Shown piece after piece: positions 1 through 5,706 of a stretch of 12,571 nucleotides of DNA. The translations under genes and the position numbers were made by a program. The DNA lies in the NCBI GenBank assembly GCA_964525525.1, contig CAZGHD010000054.1, forward strand, positions 1 through 12,571. The letters are read 5' to 3'. Origin of the DNA: RGIG2161 sp964525525 (GTDB lineage Bacteria > Bacillota > Clostridia > Oscillospirales > CAG-272). Within the stretch, counting starts at the first letter, position 1. Every line of letters begins with the position of its first letter. The notes beneath the pieces are model-generated. The model did not search any database and was not told where the DNA came from. It saw only the letters and a program-made list of their open reading frames with translations.

Positions 1-173
1 CCATGACCTATTCTTATTACCACAGTAACGTCAAACCCAAGCCCCAGACCGAAGGCAAAAAAGGCTACGTCTGCAAGATATGCGGATACGTTTACGAGGG
101 CGAGGAGCTTCCCGAAGATTTTATCTGCCCGCTGTGCAAGCACGGTGTGTCAGACTTTGAAGAAATAAAATAA
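1..173 (+). CDS. Flavin reductase-rubredoxin fusion protein, C-terminal fragment (partial)
   Basis: Only the last 56 or so residues are in the window, and the reading frame is open to the left edge (codons start at base 3). The visible part opens with PMTYSYYH, a motif I associate with the C-terminal end of flavin reductase (FMN-binding split-barrel) domains. It continues through a short linker into a complete rubredoxin-type knuckle pair, CKICGYVYEGEELP then CPLC, giving four iron-ligand cysteines. This layout fits the clostridial NADH:FMN oxidoreductase-rubredoxin (Hrb, high-molecular-weight rubredoxin), which passes electrons from NAD(P)H to diiron oxygen- or peroxide-reducing enzymes. The methionine at base 3 is unlikely to be the true start because no ribosome binding site is visible. 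Ferritin starts 14 bases downstream, so the genes are probably co-transcribed. The rubredoxin domain is certain; the flavin reductase part is inferred from the short remnant. Confidence 0.8.
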   Translation, partial: MTYSYYHSNVKPKPQTEGKKGYVCKICGYVYEGEELPEDFICPLCKHGVSDFEEIK

Positions 174-187
174 AAGAGGACAAAACT

Positions 188-700
188 ATGATGAACGAAA
201 AAGTGCACGAGCTGCTAAACCAGCAGATCAACAAAGAATTTTATTCCGCTTATCTTTACCTTGAGTTTTCAAACTACTTTAAGGAAAACGATCTCGACGG
301 ATTTGCAAACTGGTATATGGTACAGGCGCAGGAAGAGCGCGACCACGCAATGCTGTTCTTCACCTTCCTTCAGAACGAGGATATGCCAATAACTCTCGAA
401 GCTATCGCCAAGCCCGACAAGGTGCTTGACAGCCACATGGCGGTACTCGAAGCAGGGCTCGAGCACGAGCGTTACGTCACCTCGCTTATCAACGATATAT
501 ACGGCGCGGCGTATGACGTACGCGACTTCCGCACTATGCAGTTCCTTGACTGGATCGTAAAGGAACAGGGCGAAGAAGAAACCAACGCACGCGATCTTAT
601 CGCGAAAATGGAGCTTTTCGGCTCCGACCCCAAGAGTCTCTATATGTTAAATCAGGAGCTTCAAGCAAGAGTATACACAGCACCTTCTCTGGTACTGTAA
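188..700 (+). CDS. ftnA: Ferritin, non-heme iron storage
   Basis: A 170-residue bacterial non-heme ferritin, the usual family length. It oxidises Fe(II) at a diiron ferroxidase centre and stores iron in a 24-subunit cytoplasmic shell. The ferroxidase ligands fall where they do in E. coli FtnA: E17 (NKEFYSAY), E50 and H53 (EERDHA), E94 (LEHERY), and Q127 with E130 (KEQGEEE). An AGAGGA ribosome binding site lies at 175-180. The ATG at 188 is preferred over the adjacent ATG at 191 because it gives 7-base spacing and keeps the standard numbering. It sits between two rubredoxin-containing genes in one plus-strand cluster, with gaps of 14 and 26 bases. This suggests a shared role in iron handling and oxygen defence. 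Confidence 0.96.
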   Translation: MMNEKVHELLNQQINKEFYSAYLYLEFSNYFKENDLDGFANWYMVQAQEERDHAMLFFTFLQNEDMPITLEAIAKPDKVLDSHMAVLEAGLEHERYVTSLINDIYGAAYDVRDFRTMQFLDWIVKEQGEEETNARDLIAKMELFGSDPKSLYMLNQELQARVYTAPSLVL

Positions 701-726
701 AATAAATTTATTTGGAGGAAAACAAT

Positions 727-888
727 ATGAAAAAGTATGTATGTGACGTATGCGGTTGGGAATATGACGAAGAAGTCGGCGATCCCGATAACGGCATCGA
801 GCCCGGCACCAAATTTGAAGATCTTCCCGATGATTTTGAGTGTCCCCTTTGCGGAGTCGGCAAAGACGATTTCAGCGAACAGGAATAA
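727..888 (+). CDS. Rubredoxin
   Basis: A 53-residue protein, exactly the size of a stand-alone rubredoxin. Two knuckles, CDVCG (C6, C9) and CPLCG (C39, C42), supply the four cysteine ligands of a single Fe(SCys)4 centre. The typical sequences WEYDEEVGDPDNGIEPGT and FEDLPDDFECP lie between them. It is a small cytoplasmic one-electron carrier for rubrerythrins, flavodiiron proteins or similar oxygen- and peroxide-reducing enzymes. The ribosome binding site GGAGG is at 714-718, 8 bases before the ATG. It is the last gene of the flavin reductase-ferritin-rubredoxin run and is followed by a strong hairpin at 921-955. A reverse rubrerythrin encoded further right in this window is a plausible partner, but that is inference. 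Confidence 0.97.
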   Translation: MKKYVCDVCGWEYDEEVGDPDNGIEPGTKFEDLPDDFECPLCGVGKDDFSEQE

Positions 889-920
889 GTATAAAAGAAA
901 TCCTCACTATTTGTAACATC

Positions 921-955
921 AAAATAATCCCGAGGCTTGGCCTCGGGATTATTTT
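921..955. terminator. Bidirectional rho-independent terminator
   Basis: A perfect 15-bp inverted repeat (921-935 against 941-955) with a 5-base CTTGG loop. The stem has a GC-rich core (CCCGAGG) and AAAATAAT/ATTATTTT outer arms, so a T-tract appears on both strands. It ends the rubredoxin transcript on the plus strand and the PepSY lipoprotein transcript on the minus strand. The stem overlaps the lipoprotein stop codon by two bases. Confidence 0.93.
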
Positions 956-1331
956 ATCTGTTCTCCATATCAAACGAAACTATCTCGCCGTTTTCTGCAT
1001 TGATTTTGTAGTCGTACTCGGTCTTACCGTGATAAAATTCCACGTCGTACATCGGTACGTTGTCTTCAAAATCGTATTCGGAACGAAGTCCCGACACCTG
1101 TTCTGCGGTCAGCCCCGCGTGATTTATTGCTATATCCTCAGCGCGCTCTTTTGAGATAAGCTCGCGCGAGTTATTAATCATACGCCCGCCGATACTTTCC
1201 GCCGCGTCGCGTACCGTTTCCATTCCCTTTTCTATCGCATCTTCGGCACGGTCTATCTGCTCGCCGCAAGCGCCGAACAGAAAGAAAACGGCGCACAAAA
1301 TCAAAACGAATCCAATAATTCTTTTTATCAT
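954..1331 (-). CDS. Putative PepSY-domain lipoprotein
   Basis: A 125-residue protein when started at the ATG at 1331, which has an AAAGGAGG ribosome binding site 8 bases upstream. The longer in-frame extension lacks one. The N-terminus MIKRIIGFVLILCAVFFLFG is a signal peptide followed by A-C, giving a lipobox-like FGAC; Phe at -3 is not ideal, so lipidation is likely but unproven. A charged helical stretch (about residues 24-55) leads to a single PepSY-like domain (about 58-125), with ISKERAEDIAINHAGL and an ending like YDYKINAENGEIVSFD. PepSY domains are extracytoplasmic and are often thought to restrain peptidases or sense envelope conditions. No partner peptidase is nearby. The gene shares a terminator with rubredoxin and diverges from the coiled-coil lipoprotein gene. 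I found no convincing promoter for it. Confidence 0.8.
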   Translation of the reverse strand: MIKRIIGFVLILCAVFFLFGACGEQIDRAEDAIEKGMETVRDAAESIGGRMINNSRELISKERAEDIAINHAGLTAEQVSGLRSEYDFEDNVPMYDVEFYHGKTEYDYKINAENGEIVSFDMENR

Positions 1332-1418
1332 TTCAAAATCCTCCTTTACCGTATTATCTGCGCAAACGAGAATTTTATACAAAATGATAACTGCTTTTCC
1401 ATAATTTCTTGTTTCCTA

Positions 1419-1447
1419 TTGACAAATAATTCCTGGTGTGTTATAAT
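1419..1447 (+). promoter_or_regulatory. Consensus sigma-A promoter with extended -10
   Basis: The -35 is TTGACA (1419-1424), then a 17-base spacer and the -10 TATAAT (1442-1447), preceded by TGT, which makes an extended -10. Every hexamer position is consensus. Transcription would start near 1454, leaving a leader of about 73 bases before the coiled-coil lipoprotein gene. Confidence 0.92.
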
Positions 1448-1526
1448 CAAAATGGTATATGGTCTGATAAAACATTTCCTGTTATCGCACCAAACCAAAT
1501 CATAAAAATCCTTAAGGAGACGTACC

Positions 1527-1889
1527 ATGAAAAAATATTTTATATTATTAATTTCAATACTCATCCTAATAACTCTCGTAGGTTGTTCAACAAACTCAAA
1601 CAACGAAGAAGCGGCAGAGCTTGATAACTTAAAAGCTCAACTATTATCAGCAAAAGAAGAAAATGAAAATTTAAAAGCTCAACTATTATCAGTAAAAGAA
1701 GAACGGGAAAATTTAAAAGCTCAACTATTATCAGTAAAAGAAGAACGGGAAAATTTAGTAGCTCAAATGACGACATTGAAGGAATCACATGAGGAAATTG
1801 CGGCACTCGCAACGAAACGTAACGAAATAATTACTGATTTTGAAGCCGAATTAAACGAATTAAAAGAAACACACACTGAAAATAATTAG
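1527..1889 (+). CDS. Coiled-coil repeat lipoprotein, function unknown
   Basis: A 120-residue predicted surface lipoprotein. Residues 1-19 are a lipoprotein signal peptide with positive start (MKKY), hydrophobic core and lipobox LVGC, so Cys20 would be lipidated and the rest anchored outside the membrane. Residues 34-81 hold three 14-residue units (NLKAQLLSVKEERE type) and a partial fourth. Each unit is two heptads with Leu, Leu, Val/Ala and Asn/Arg at the a/d positions, predicting a long coiled coil. The tail (to residue 120) is also charged and helical. AAGGAG sits 8 bases before the ATG. Codon use is much more AT-rich than in the flanking genes, hinting at separate origin. The form recalls murein-lipoprotein-like spacers or small tethers, but I do not recognise a named family. 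Confidence 0.85.
   Translation: MKKYFILLISILILITLVGCSTNSNNEEAAELDNLKAQLLSAKEENENLKAQLLSVKEERENLKAQLLSVKEERENLVAQMTTLKESHEEIAALATKRNEIITDFEAELNELKETHTENN
1626..1769 (+). repeat. 42-bp in-frame tandem repeat, three units and a partial fourth
   Basis: Units are at 1626-1667, 1668-1709 and 1710-1751, with an 18-base partial copy at 1752-1769. Units 2 and 3 are identical over all 42 bases, and unit 1 differs from them at five positions. The unit length is a multiple of three and equals two heptads, so gain or loss of a unit would change coiled-coil length without breaking the frame. Confidence 0.95.
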
Positions 1890-1915
1890 ATTTGACAAAT
1901 TGTAGTTTTATTACA

Positions 1916-1944
1916 ATAAACGGCAGGTATTACCTGCCGTTTAT
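1916..1944. terminator. Bidirectional rho-independent terminator
   Basis: A perfect 13-bp stem (1916-1928 with 1932-1944), core ACGGCAGGT/ACCTGCCGT, and a 3-base loop. A T-rich run (TTTATCTTTTATTATTT) follows on the plus strand. It lies between the convergent lipoprotein and SDR genes and probably stops both transcripts. Confidence 0.92.
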
Positions 1945-1958
1945 CTTTTATTATTTAA

Positions 1959-2759
1959 TTACGGACGCAGACCGAGACCGCCCTCGACGGTGAGAGTCTC
2001 TCCCGTCATATACTTGAAGTCGGGGTGAGCGAGCTGAACGCATACTCTGCCGATGTCCATTTCGGGATCGCCGAAACGTCCCATAGGCGGGGTATGAACG
2101 TTTTTCTCAAAAGCCTCGGGATAAGCGTTCTTGAAGTTTTCAAGCTGAGAAGTCCAAGCAAGCGGGCAGATAACGTTTACGTTAATGCCGTCCTTACTCC
2201 ACTCGGTAGCGGCAGTACGGGACAGACCGCGTATACCCTCTTTTGCAGCAGCGTAAGCGCACTGACCGTAGTTACCGAAAAGACCCGCGCCGGATGCAAA
2301 GTTGATAACGCTTCCCTTCGATTTAGCAAGGTAAGGATAGCACGCCTGCATATAGTAGAAAGTAGAATAAAGGCCGGAGTAGATCGCAAGATCAAACTGC
2401 TCGGTAGTGTGGTCGGCAAGAGACACGCCGGACGCAGACGCCTGTGCGTTGTTTATCAGAACGTCGATACCGCCGAACTCTTTGACAGTCTGTTCAACGA
2501 CCGATTTAACGGTGGCAAGATTGTCAGCCGATGCGGAAATGTCCGCCTGAAGAGGCAGAACTTTTATACCGTAAAGGCGCTCAAGCTCCTCCTTTGCGTC
2601 AAGCAGTTTTTGCATATTTCTTCCTGTAATAACGAGGTTAGCACCTTCTTTTGCATAAGCGGTAGCAATACCGTATCCGATAGAGCCAGCCTTTCCGTCA
2701 GACAAAACGGCTCTGCCGCCGCCGGTTATGATCACAGTTTTACCGGTAAAAACACCCAT
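1959..2759 (-). CDS. SDR-family oxidoreductase, candidate 12-alpha-hydroxysteroid dehydrogenase
   Basis: A 266-residue classical-type short-chain dehydrogenase: Rossmann fold, NAD(P)H-dependent interconversion of an alcohol and a ketone, cytoplasmic. The nucleotide-binding loop is unusual, with extra residues between TGGGRA (12-17) and the GSIGYGIA end of the motif (25-32). INNAQASASG (102-111) holds the conserved NNA. The catalytic residues are S156 (FASGAG), Y169 and K173 (YAAAKEG). An Arg after strand two (ITGRN, R47) suggests NADP(H), by inference. NNAQASASG, IYSGLYSTFYYM and SGAGLFGN match what I remember of clostridial bile-acid 12-alpha-HSDHs, but close SDRs may have other substrates. 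AAAGGAGAG precedes the ATG, and the gene has its own promoter. No other bile-acid genes are visible nearby. The fold is near certain; the substrate is tentative. Confidence 0.9.
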   Translation of the reverse strand: MGVFTGKTVIITGGGRAVLSDGKAGSIGYGIATAYAKEGANLVITGRNMQKLLDAKEELERLYGIKVLPLQADISASADNLATVKSVVEQTVKEFGGIDVLINNAQASASGVSLADHTTEQFDLAIYSGLYSTFYYMQACYPYLAKSKGSVINFASGAGLFGNYGQCAYAAAKEGIRGLSRTAATEWSKDGINVNVICPLAWTSQLENFKNAYPEAFEKNVHTPPMGRFGDPEMDIGRVCVQLAHPDFKYMTGETLTVEGGLGLRP

Positions 2760-2813
2760 AGTTAAAATCTCTCCTTTGAGATGAAAAAGTAGAATAAAAA
2801 TTCCCTTATACCG

Positions 2814-2842
2814 AATATATCACATAAAAAAGCAATTGTCAA
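2814..2842 (-). promoter_or_regulatory. Sigma-A promoter for the SDR gene
   Basis: Read on the minus strand: TTGACA (2837-2842), a 17-base spacer ending in TGA, then TATATT (2814-2819), giving an extended -10. The start would be near 2807, about 48 bases upstream of the ATG. The SDR gene is therefore transcribed independently of the broken sialidase gene upstream. Confidence 0.85.
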
Positions 2843-2878
2843 TCGGATTTTTTCATTTTTTACAGAATTTTTTCAATT

Positions 2879-3968
2879 TTATTCAAATCTGATTTTCGCG
2901 ATCCACAGAGAATTATCGCTTCCGTACTTCTCGCACCCTATCGGCTGCATCCATTCAGCGGTAACAAGCCAAAATTCATTCTCCGATACGTCCGCCACCG
3001 TGAAATTTCCAAGTCGCGCGCCAAGCTCGGGAACGAGAATGGTCTCGGTATCTCGCATAAGGCACAGCTTATCCTCGTCAAATCTTGACATAAATATCGG
3101 TGCCCTGTGTCTGAAAACGTGATCGTTATGCGCGCCTTTTCTGGTGTAGGCAAGATACAGCGCGTCCTTATGCCGTATCCACTGCTGCATCGTGTTATAA
3201 TTTTCAAGAACACTTCCGTCATCCCATTTCCACGCAAACGGCTGTCCGTAATGCAGTCCGTCACGGCTTACCGACAAAAGCCCCTGTTCGTTGGTGCGGA
3301 TGGTCATATAATAATTTTCTCCCTGCTTTGCCACAGACGGCTCTCCGGCACCCCTGGCAGAATCCGAACAGATAACCGGCGAACCTGTTTCAACTATTTT
3401 CAGCTCGTCGTTTTCATATCTGTATCGCACGGCAAGTGCCTGCGACCTCTCTTCTCCCATTGGGACTATATAATAGGTCAGCAGAAAATCTCCGTTTTTA
3501 TATTCCACTATCTGCGAATGAGGACACGCAGATATATATTCCATTTCTATCGGCAGTGGACGGGGTGTGCCAATATAGTGTCCGCTTTCTCGGTCTCGGA
3601 AAGCATACACCGCTTCCCCGATCGCGATACCGCCGTGAACAACCGGGTGACTATCTTACCGAACACAAACCATTTTTACGGTATTTGCTGTAATACTCGG
3701 TAGCAACGAAAAAAATGGTTCGAATATTCCCGTCCCTTGTTTCAAGACGGTCCAGTAGCTCGGGCTCAGCGAAAGTGTGTCCGTCGTCAACGCTTTTTGC
3801 GAAATAAGAATCGCCAAAGACGTCGCTTCCCGAAAGAAGCAGCATCTTATACGTCAAAAATGCATTATTATTTTCGGTTTTAGTAATTCTCGGGGTGACC
3901 TTACATTCCCTGCCGTCAAATCCCGAGAGCAATCTCTGCCTTGTGTAAGTGAAATTTGGAGTATTCAT
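2879..3968 (-). pseudogene. Sialidase-fold (BNR/Asp-box) protein gene, disrupted by two frame changes
   Basis: Two same-strand reading frames carry successive parts of one six-bladed beta-propeller protein of the exo-sialidase superfamily. The N-terminal part (3968 down to about 3678) includes LLSGSDVF and an Asp box, SVDDGHTF. The C-terminal part (from about 3655 to 2879) includes a degenerate Asp box, SRDGLHY, plus YTRKGAHNDHVFRHRAP and ILVPELGARLGNF. Between them a third frame encodes KWFVFGKIVT (3672-3646), which looks like the missing link, and the third segment resumes as DSHPVVHGGIAIGEAV. Two indels are therefore needed. One fits loss of one base in the A-run at 3673-3677; the other is an indel of unknown length around 3646-3658. 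The start at 3968 has a strong GGAGGG site and the promoter is intact. Intact, the protein would probably have cleaved or bound sialic acid-type glycans; substrate and catalytic residues cannot be confirmed. Confidence 0.82.
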
Positions 3969-3995
3969 ATCTCCCTCCGTTTTTTTGCGGATTTG

Positions 3996-4014
3996 CTATC
4001 GTACATAACGATAG
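3996..4014. promoter_or_regulatory. Operator-like palindrome at the sialidase transcription start
   Basis: A perfect 7-bp inverted repeat, CTATCGT-ACATA-ACGATAG. It spans the predicted start site and touches the -10 of the minus-strand promoter, a standard position for a repressor such as a LacI-, GntR- or ROK-type sugar regulator. No regulator gene is in the window. Confidence 0.6.
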
Positions 4015-4041
4015 TATATCATAAGTACCGTGTTTTTTCAA
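4013..4041 (-). promoter_or_regulatory. Sigma-A promoter of the sialidase-like gene
   Basis: On the minus strand: TTGAAA (4036-4041), 17 bases, TATACT (4013-4018), with TGA before the -10 (extended). Transcription would start near 4006, inside the palindrome at 3996-4014. Confidence 0.83.
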
Positions 4042-4076
4042 TCTTACCTCTGTATTTTTTACAATTATTAAAACCA

Positions 4077-4105
4077 TTGAAAAGCTAACCCGATTATGCT
4101 ATAAT
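4077..4105 (+). promoter_or_regulatory. Sigma-A promoter of the ybaK-azlCD operon
   Basis: TTGAAA (4077-4082), a 17-base spacer ending in TGC, and TATAAT (4100-4105), giving an extended -10. The start would be near 4112, leaving a leader of about 29 bases. It diverges from the sialidase promoter, with the two -35 boxes about 35 bases apart. Confidence 0.88.
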
Positions 4106-4140
4106 AGGCACAGAAACTTAAAGCAGAAAGGCAAAACACC

Positions 4141-4611
4141 ATGTCAATAGAAAAAGCAAGAGAATATTTAAAGGAATACGGCTTGGATGGAGAAATAATG
4201 GAGTTTAACGTTTCCTCCGCGACGGTATCCGAAGCCGCTAAAGCAATAGGCTGCAAAGAGGAAGAAATCGCGAAAACCCTGTCTTTTATAGTTGACGACA
4301 AAGCGATCTTAATAGTAACCTCCGGCAATTCAAAGGTGGATAACGGAAAGTATAAAGCTGAATTTCACACCAAGGCCAAGATGATCCCGTTTGAAAACGT
4401 GGAAGAAACGGTAGGACACGCGGTCGGCGGAGTCTGCCCCTTTGGAATCAATGCGGGCGTAACCGTTTATCTTGACGTTTCGCTTAAAAGATTTGAGACT
4501 GTCTACCCCGCCTGCGGAAGCTCAAACAGCGCGATAAAGCTGACACCCGAACAACTCGAAAAAATAACCGAGCACGAAAAATGGGTAGACGTTTGTAAAG
4601 ATATTTTATGA
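4141..4611 (+). CDS. YbaK/EbsC-family aminoacyl-tRNA deacylase
   Basis: A 156-residue single-domain protein of the YbaK/ProX/EbsC editing family. These act in trans to hydrolyse wrongly charged tRNAs; YbaK itself removes Cys from Cys-tRNA(Pro). K46 in EEIAKTLSF sits at the position of the functional lysine of YbaK. Other family signatures are GGVCPFGI (96-103) and ACGSSNSAIKL (124-134). The ribosome binding site (GAAAGG) lies 9 bases before the ATG, behind a strong promoter. The stop codon overlaps the azlC start (ATGA at 4608-4611), so translation is coupled to the exporter genes. The exact editing substrate (Cys, Ala or another amino acid on Pro-tRNA) cannot be told from the sequence. The pairing with an amino acid exporter is suggestive but unproven. 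Confidence 0.9.
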   Translation: MSIEKAREYLKEYGLDGEIMEFNVSSATVSEAAKAIGCKEEEIAKTLSFIVDDKAILIVTSGNSKVDNGKYKAEFHTKAKMIPFENVEETVGHAVGGVCPFGINAGVTVYLDVSLKRFETVYPACGSSNSAIKLTPEQLEKITEHEKWVDVCKDIL

Positions 4612-5291
4612 AAAAAACACTAAGATCGGCGCTTATAGCCACCCTGCCAGTACTGACCGGTTATTTGGTGCTCGGATTCGGATTCGGAATAATACTCAAA
4701 TCAAACGGGTACGGAATACTGTTGGCATTCGCTATGAGCCTCTTCATATACGCGGGCTCTATGCAGTACGTTGCAATCGGACTGCTGAGCGGCGGCGCGT
4801 CTTTGATTACCGTCGCCGTTACTACTCTTATGGTCAACGCAAGACACCTGTTTTACGGCATTTCCATGCTCGGAAAATACAAGGACACGGGAAAAAGAAA
4901 GCCGTATTTGATATTTTCCCTCACCGACGAAACCTACTCTTTGGTATGTACAGATAATCCAAGCATACCCCCAAAAGAGCGGAAAAATTATTATTTTTTC
5001 GTGTCGGTTTTCAATCACGCCTACTGGGTGATCGGCTCGGTGCTTGGCGCCGTTGTCGGATCTTTTGTAAAATTCAACAGCGAGGGCATTGATTTCGCTC
5101 TGACCGCGCTTTTCATTACGGTTTTTATAGAGCAGTGGCTCACCGCAAAACGGCACGCACCCGCCATCATTGGCGTTTCGGTTTCGGTTGGATGTTTGCT
5201 TCTGTTCGGAGAAGAAAATTTTTTGATCCCCGCTATGCTCGTGATGCTGATTTTACTTTGCCTCTATAAGGAGGAAGACAAGCATGACTGA
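4608..5291 (+). CDS. azlC: AzlC-family branched-chain amino acid exporter, large subunit
   Basis: A 227-residue integral membrane protein, normal AzlC length, with several hydrophobic segments (for example about 8-30, 37-62, 131-155 and 185-222). Family signatures are YAGSMQYVA (48-56) and MVNARHLFYG (75-84). AzlC works with the small AzlD subunit to export branched-chain amino acids and their analogues across the cytoplasmic membrane, as shown for B. subtilis AzlCD resistance to 4-azaleucine. The start codon overlaps the ybaK stop by four bases, and the end overlaps the azlD start by eight, so all three are made from one transcript. No AsnC/Lrp-type regulator (AzlB) is next to it, unlike in B. 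subtilis. Confidence 0.93.
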   Translation: MKKTLRSALIATLPVLTGYLVLGFGFGIILKSNGYGILLAFAMSLFIYAGSMQYVAIGLLSGGASLITVAVTTLMVNARHLFYGISMLGKYKDTGKRKPYLIFSLTDETYSLVCTDNPSIPPKERKNYYFFVSVFNHAYWVIGSVLGAVVGSFVKFNSEGIDFALTALFITVFIEQWLTAKRHAPAIIGVSVSVGCLLLFGEENFLIPAMLVMLILLCLYKEEDKHD

Positions 5292-5610
5292 TTTACATAC
5301 GTGGTGTGCCGTCGCGGTGATCGCTTTAGTTACCGCGCTGATTCGTTTTCTGCCGTTCATAGTATTTAACGGAAGCAGAAAAACACCTAAAATAGTTGAA
5401 AAGCTCGGAAAAATCCTTCCCTACGCCATTATGGGAATGTTAGTCGTTTACTGCCTCAAGGACACAAGCTTTGTAAGCGTGTCCGGCTATCTGCCCGCGC
5501 TTATTTCGAGCTTACTTGTCGGACTTCTTTACGTGTGGAAACGAAACACACTGATAAGCATCATCTGCGGAACGGTGTGCTATATGCTGCTGGTACAAAT
5601 GGTGTTCTGA
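5284..5610 (+). CDS. azlD: AzlD-family branched-chain amino acid exporter, small subunit
   Basis: A 108-residue membrane protein of the AzlD family, the obligate small partner of AzlC. It has four hydrophobic segments (about 7-22, 41-56, 62-80 and 86-106) and the family-like sequences ALIRFLPFIVF (20-30) and ILPYAIMGMLVVYCLKD (44-60). An AAGGAGG site at 5268-5274, inside the end of azlC, precedes its ATG, which overlaps azlC by eight bases. It ends the ybaK-azlC-azlD operon. I saw no hairpin terminator directly after it; the next promoter begins 11 bases downstream. Confidence 0.92.
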   Translation: MTDLHTWCAVAVIALVTALIRFLPFIVFNGSRKTPKIVEKLGKILPYAIMGMLVVYCLKDTSFVSVSGYLPALISSLLVGLLYVWKRNTLISIICGTVCYMLLVQMVF

Positions 5611-5617
5611 AGCGAAA

Positions 5618-5639
5618 AAGTTGACAAGCATCGCAACTT
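5618..5639. promoter_or_regulatory. Inverted repeat over the -35 and spacer
   Basis: AAGTTG (5618-5623) and CAACTT (5634-5639) form a perfect 6-bp inverted repeat with a 10-base centre, covering the -35 box. The same half-site reappears in the leader as AAGTT-CGGTAA-AACTT. Either could bind a repressor. The arms are short, so chance is possible. Confidence 0.4.
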
Positions 5640-5649
5640 GTGATATAAT
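5621..5649 (+). promoter_or_regulatory. Perfect sigma-A promoter with extended -10
   Basis: TTGACA (5621-5626), a 17-base spacer ending in TGA, then TATAAT (5644-5649). Both hexamers and the extended -10 are consensus. It drives the 111-residue unknown gene, with a leader of about 51 bases. A 6-bp inverted repeat overlaps the -35 and spacer. Confidence 0.92.
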
Positions 5650-5706
5650 TAAACACTAAAAAAGTTCGGTAAAACTTGAATTTGATAATAGGAGCATCGC
5701 ATAACA

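Noticed and set aside
1332..1420. Promoter for the PepSY lipoprotein gene
   Set aside because: Candidates such as TTGTAT-18-GATAAT on the minus strand are too far from consensus to call.
1626..1769. CRISPR-like array
   Set aside because: The 42-bp units are directly adjacent without spacers and lie in frame inside a coding sequence. No CRISPR array was seen in the window.
1892..1917. Promoter TTGACA...TACAAT between the lipoprotein stop and its terminator
   Set aside because: The spacer is only 14 bases and the sequence leads straight into a terminator.
2025..2765. 246-residue plus-strand open frame across the SDR gene
   Set aside because: It is antisense to a clear SDR with all catalytic motifs, has no ribosome binding site and no recognisable domain. 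The same reasoning applies to the long antisense frames over dus and the rubrerythrin gene.
3651..3690. Programmed ribosomal frameshift to rescue the sialidase-like gene
   Set aside because: The A5 run is not a good slippery heptamer in the needed phase (slipping back would place TAA in the P site), and a second frame change about 25 bases later would also be required. Mutation is simpler.
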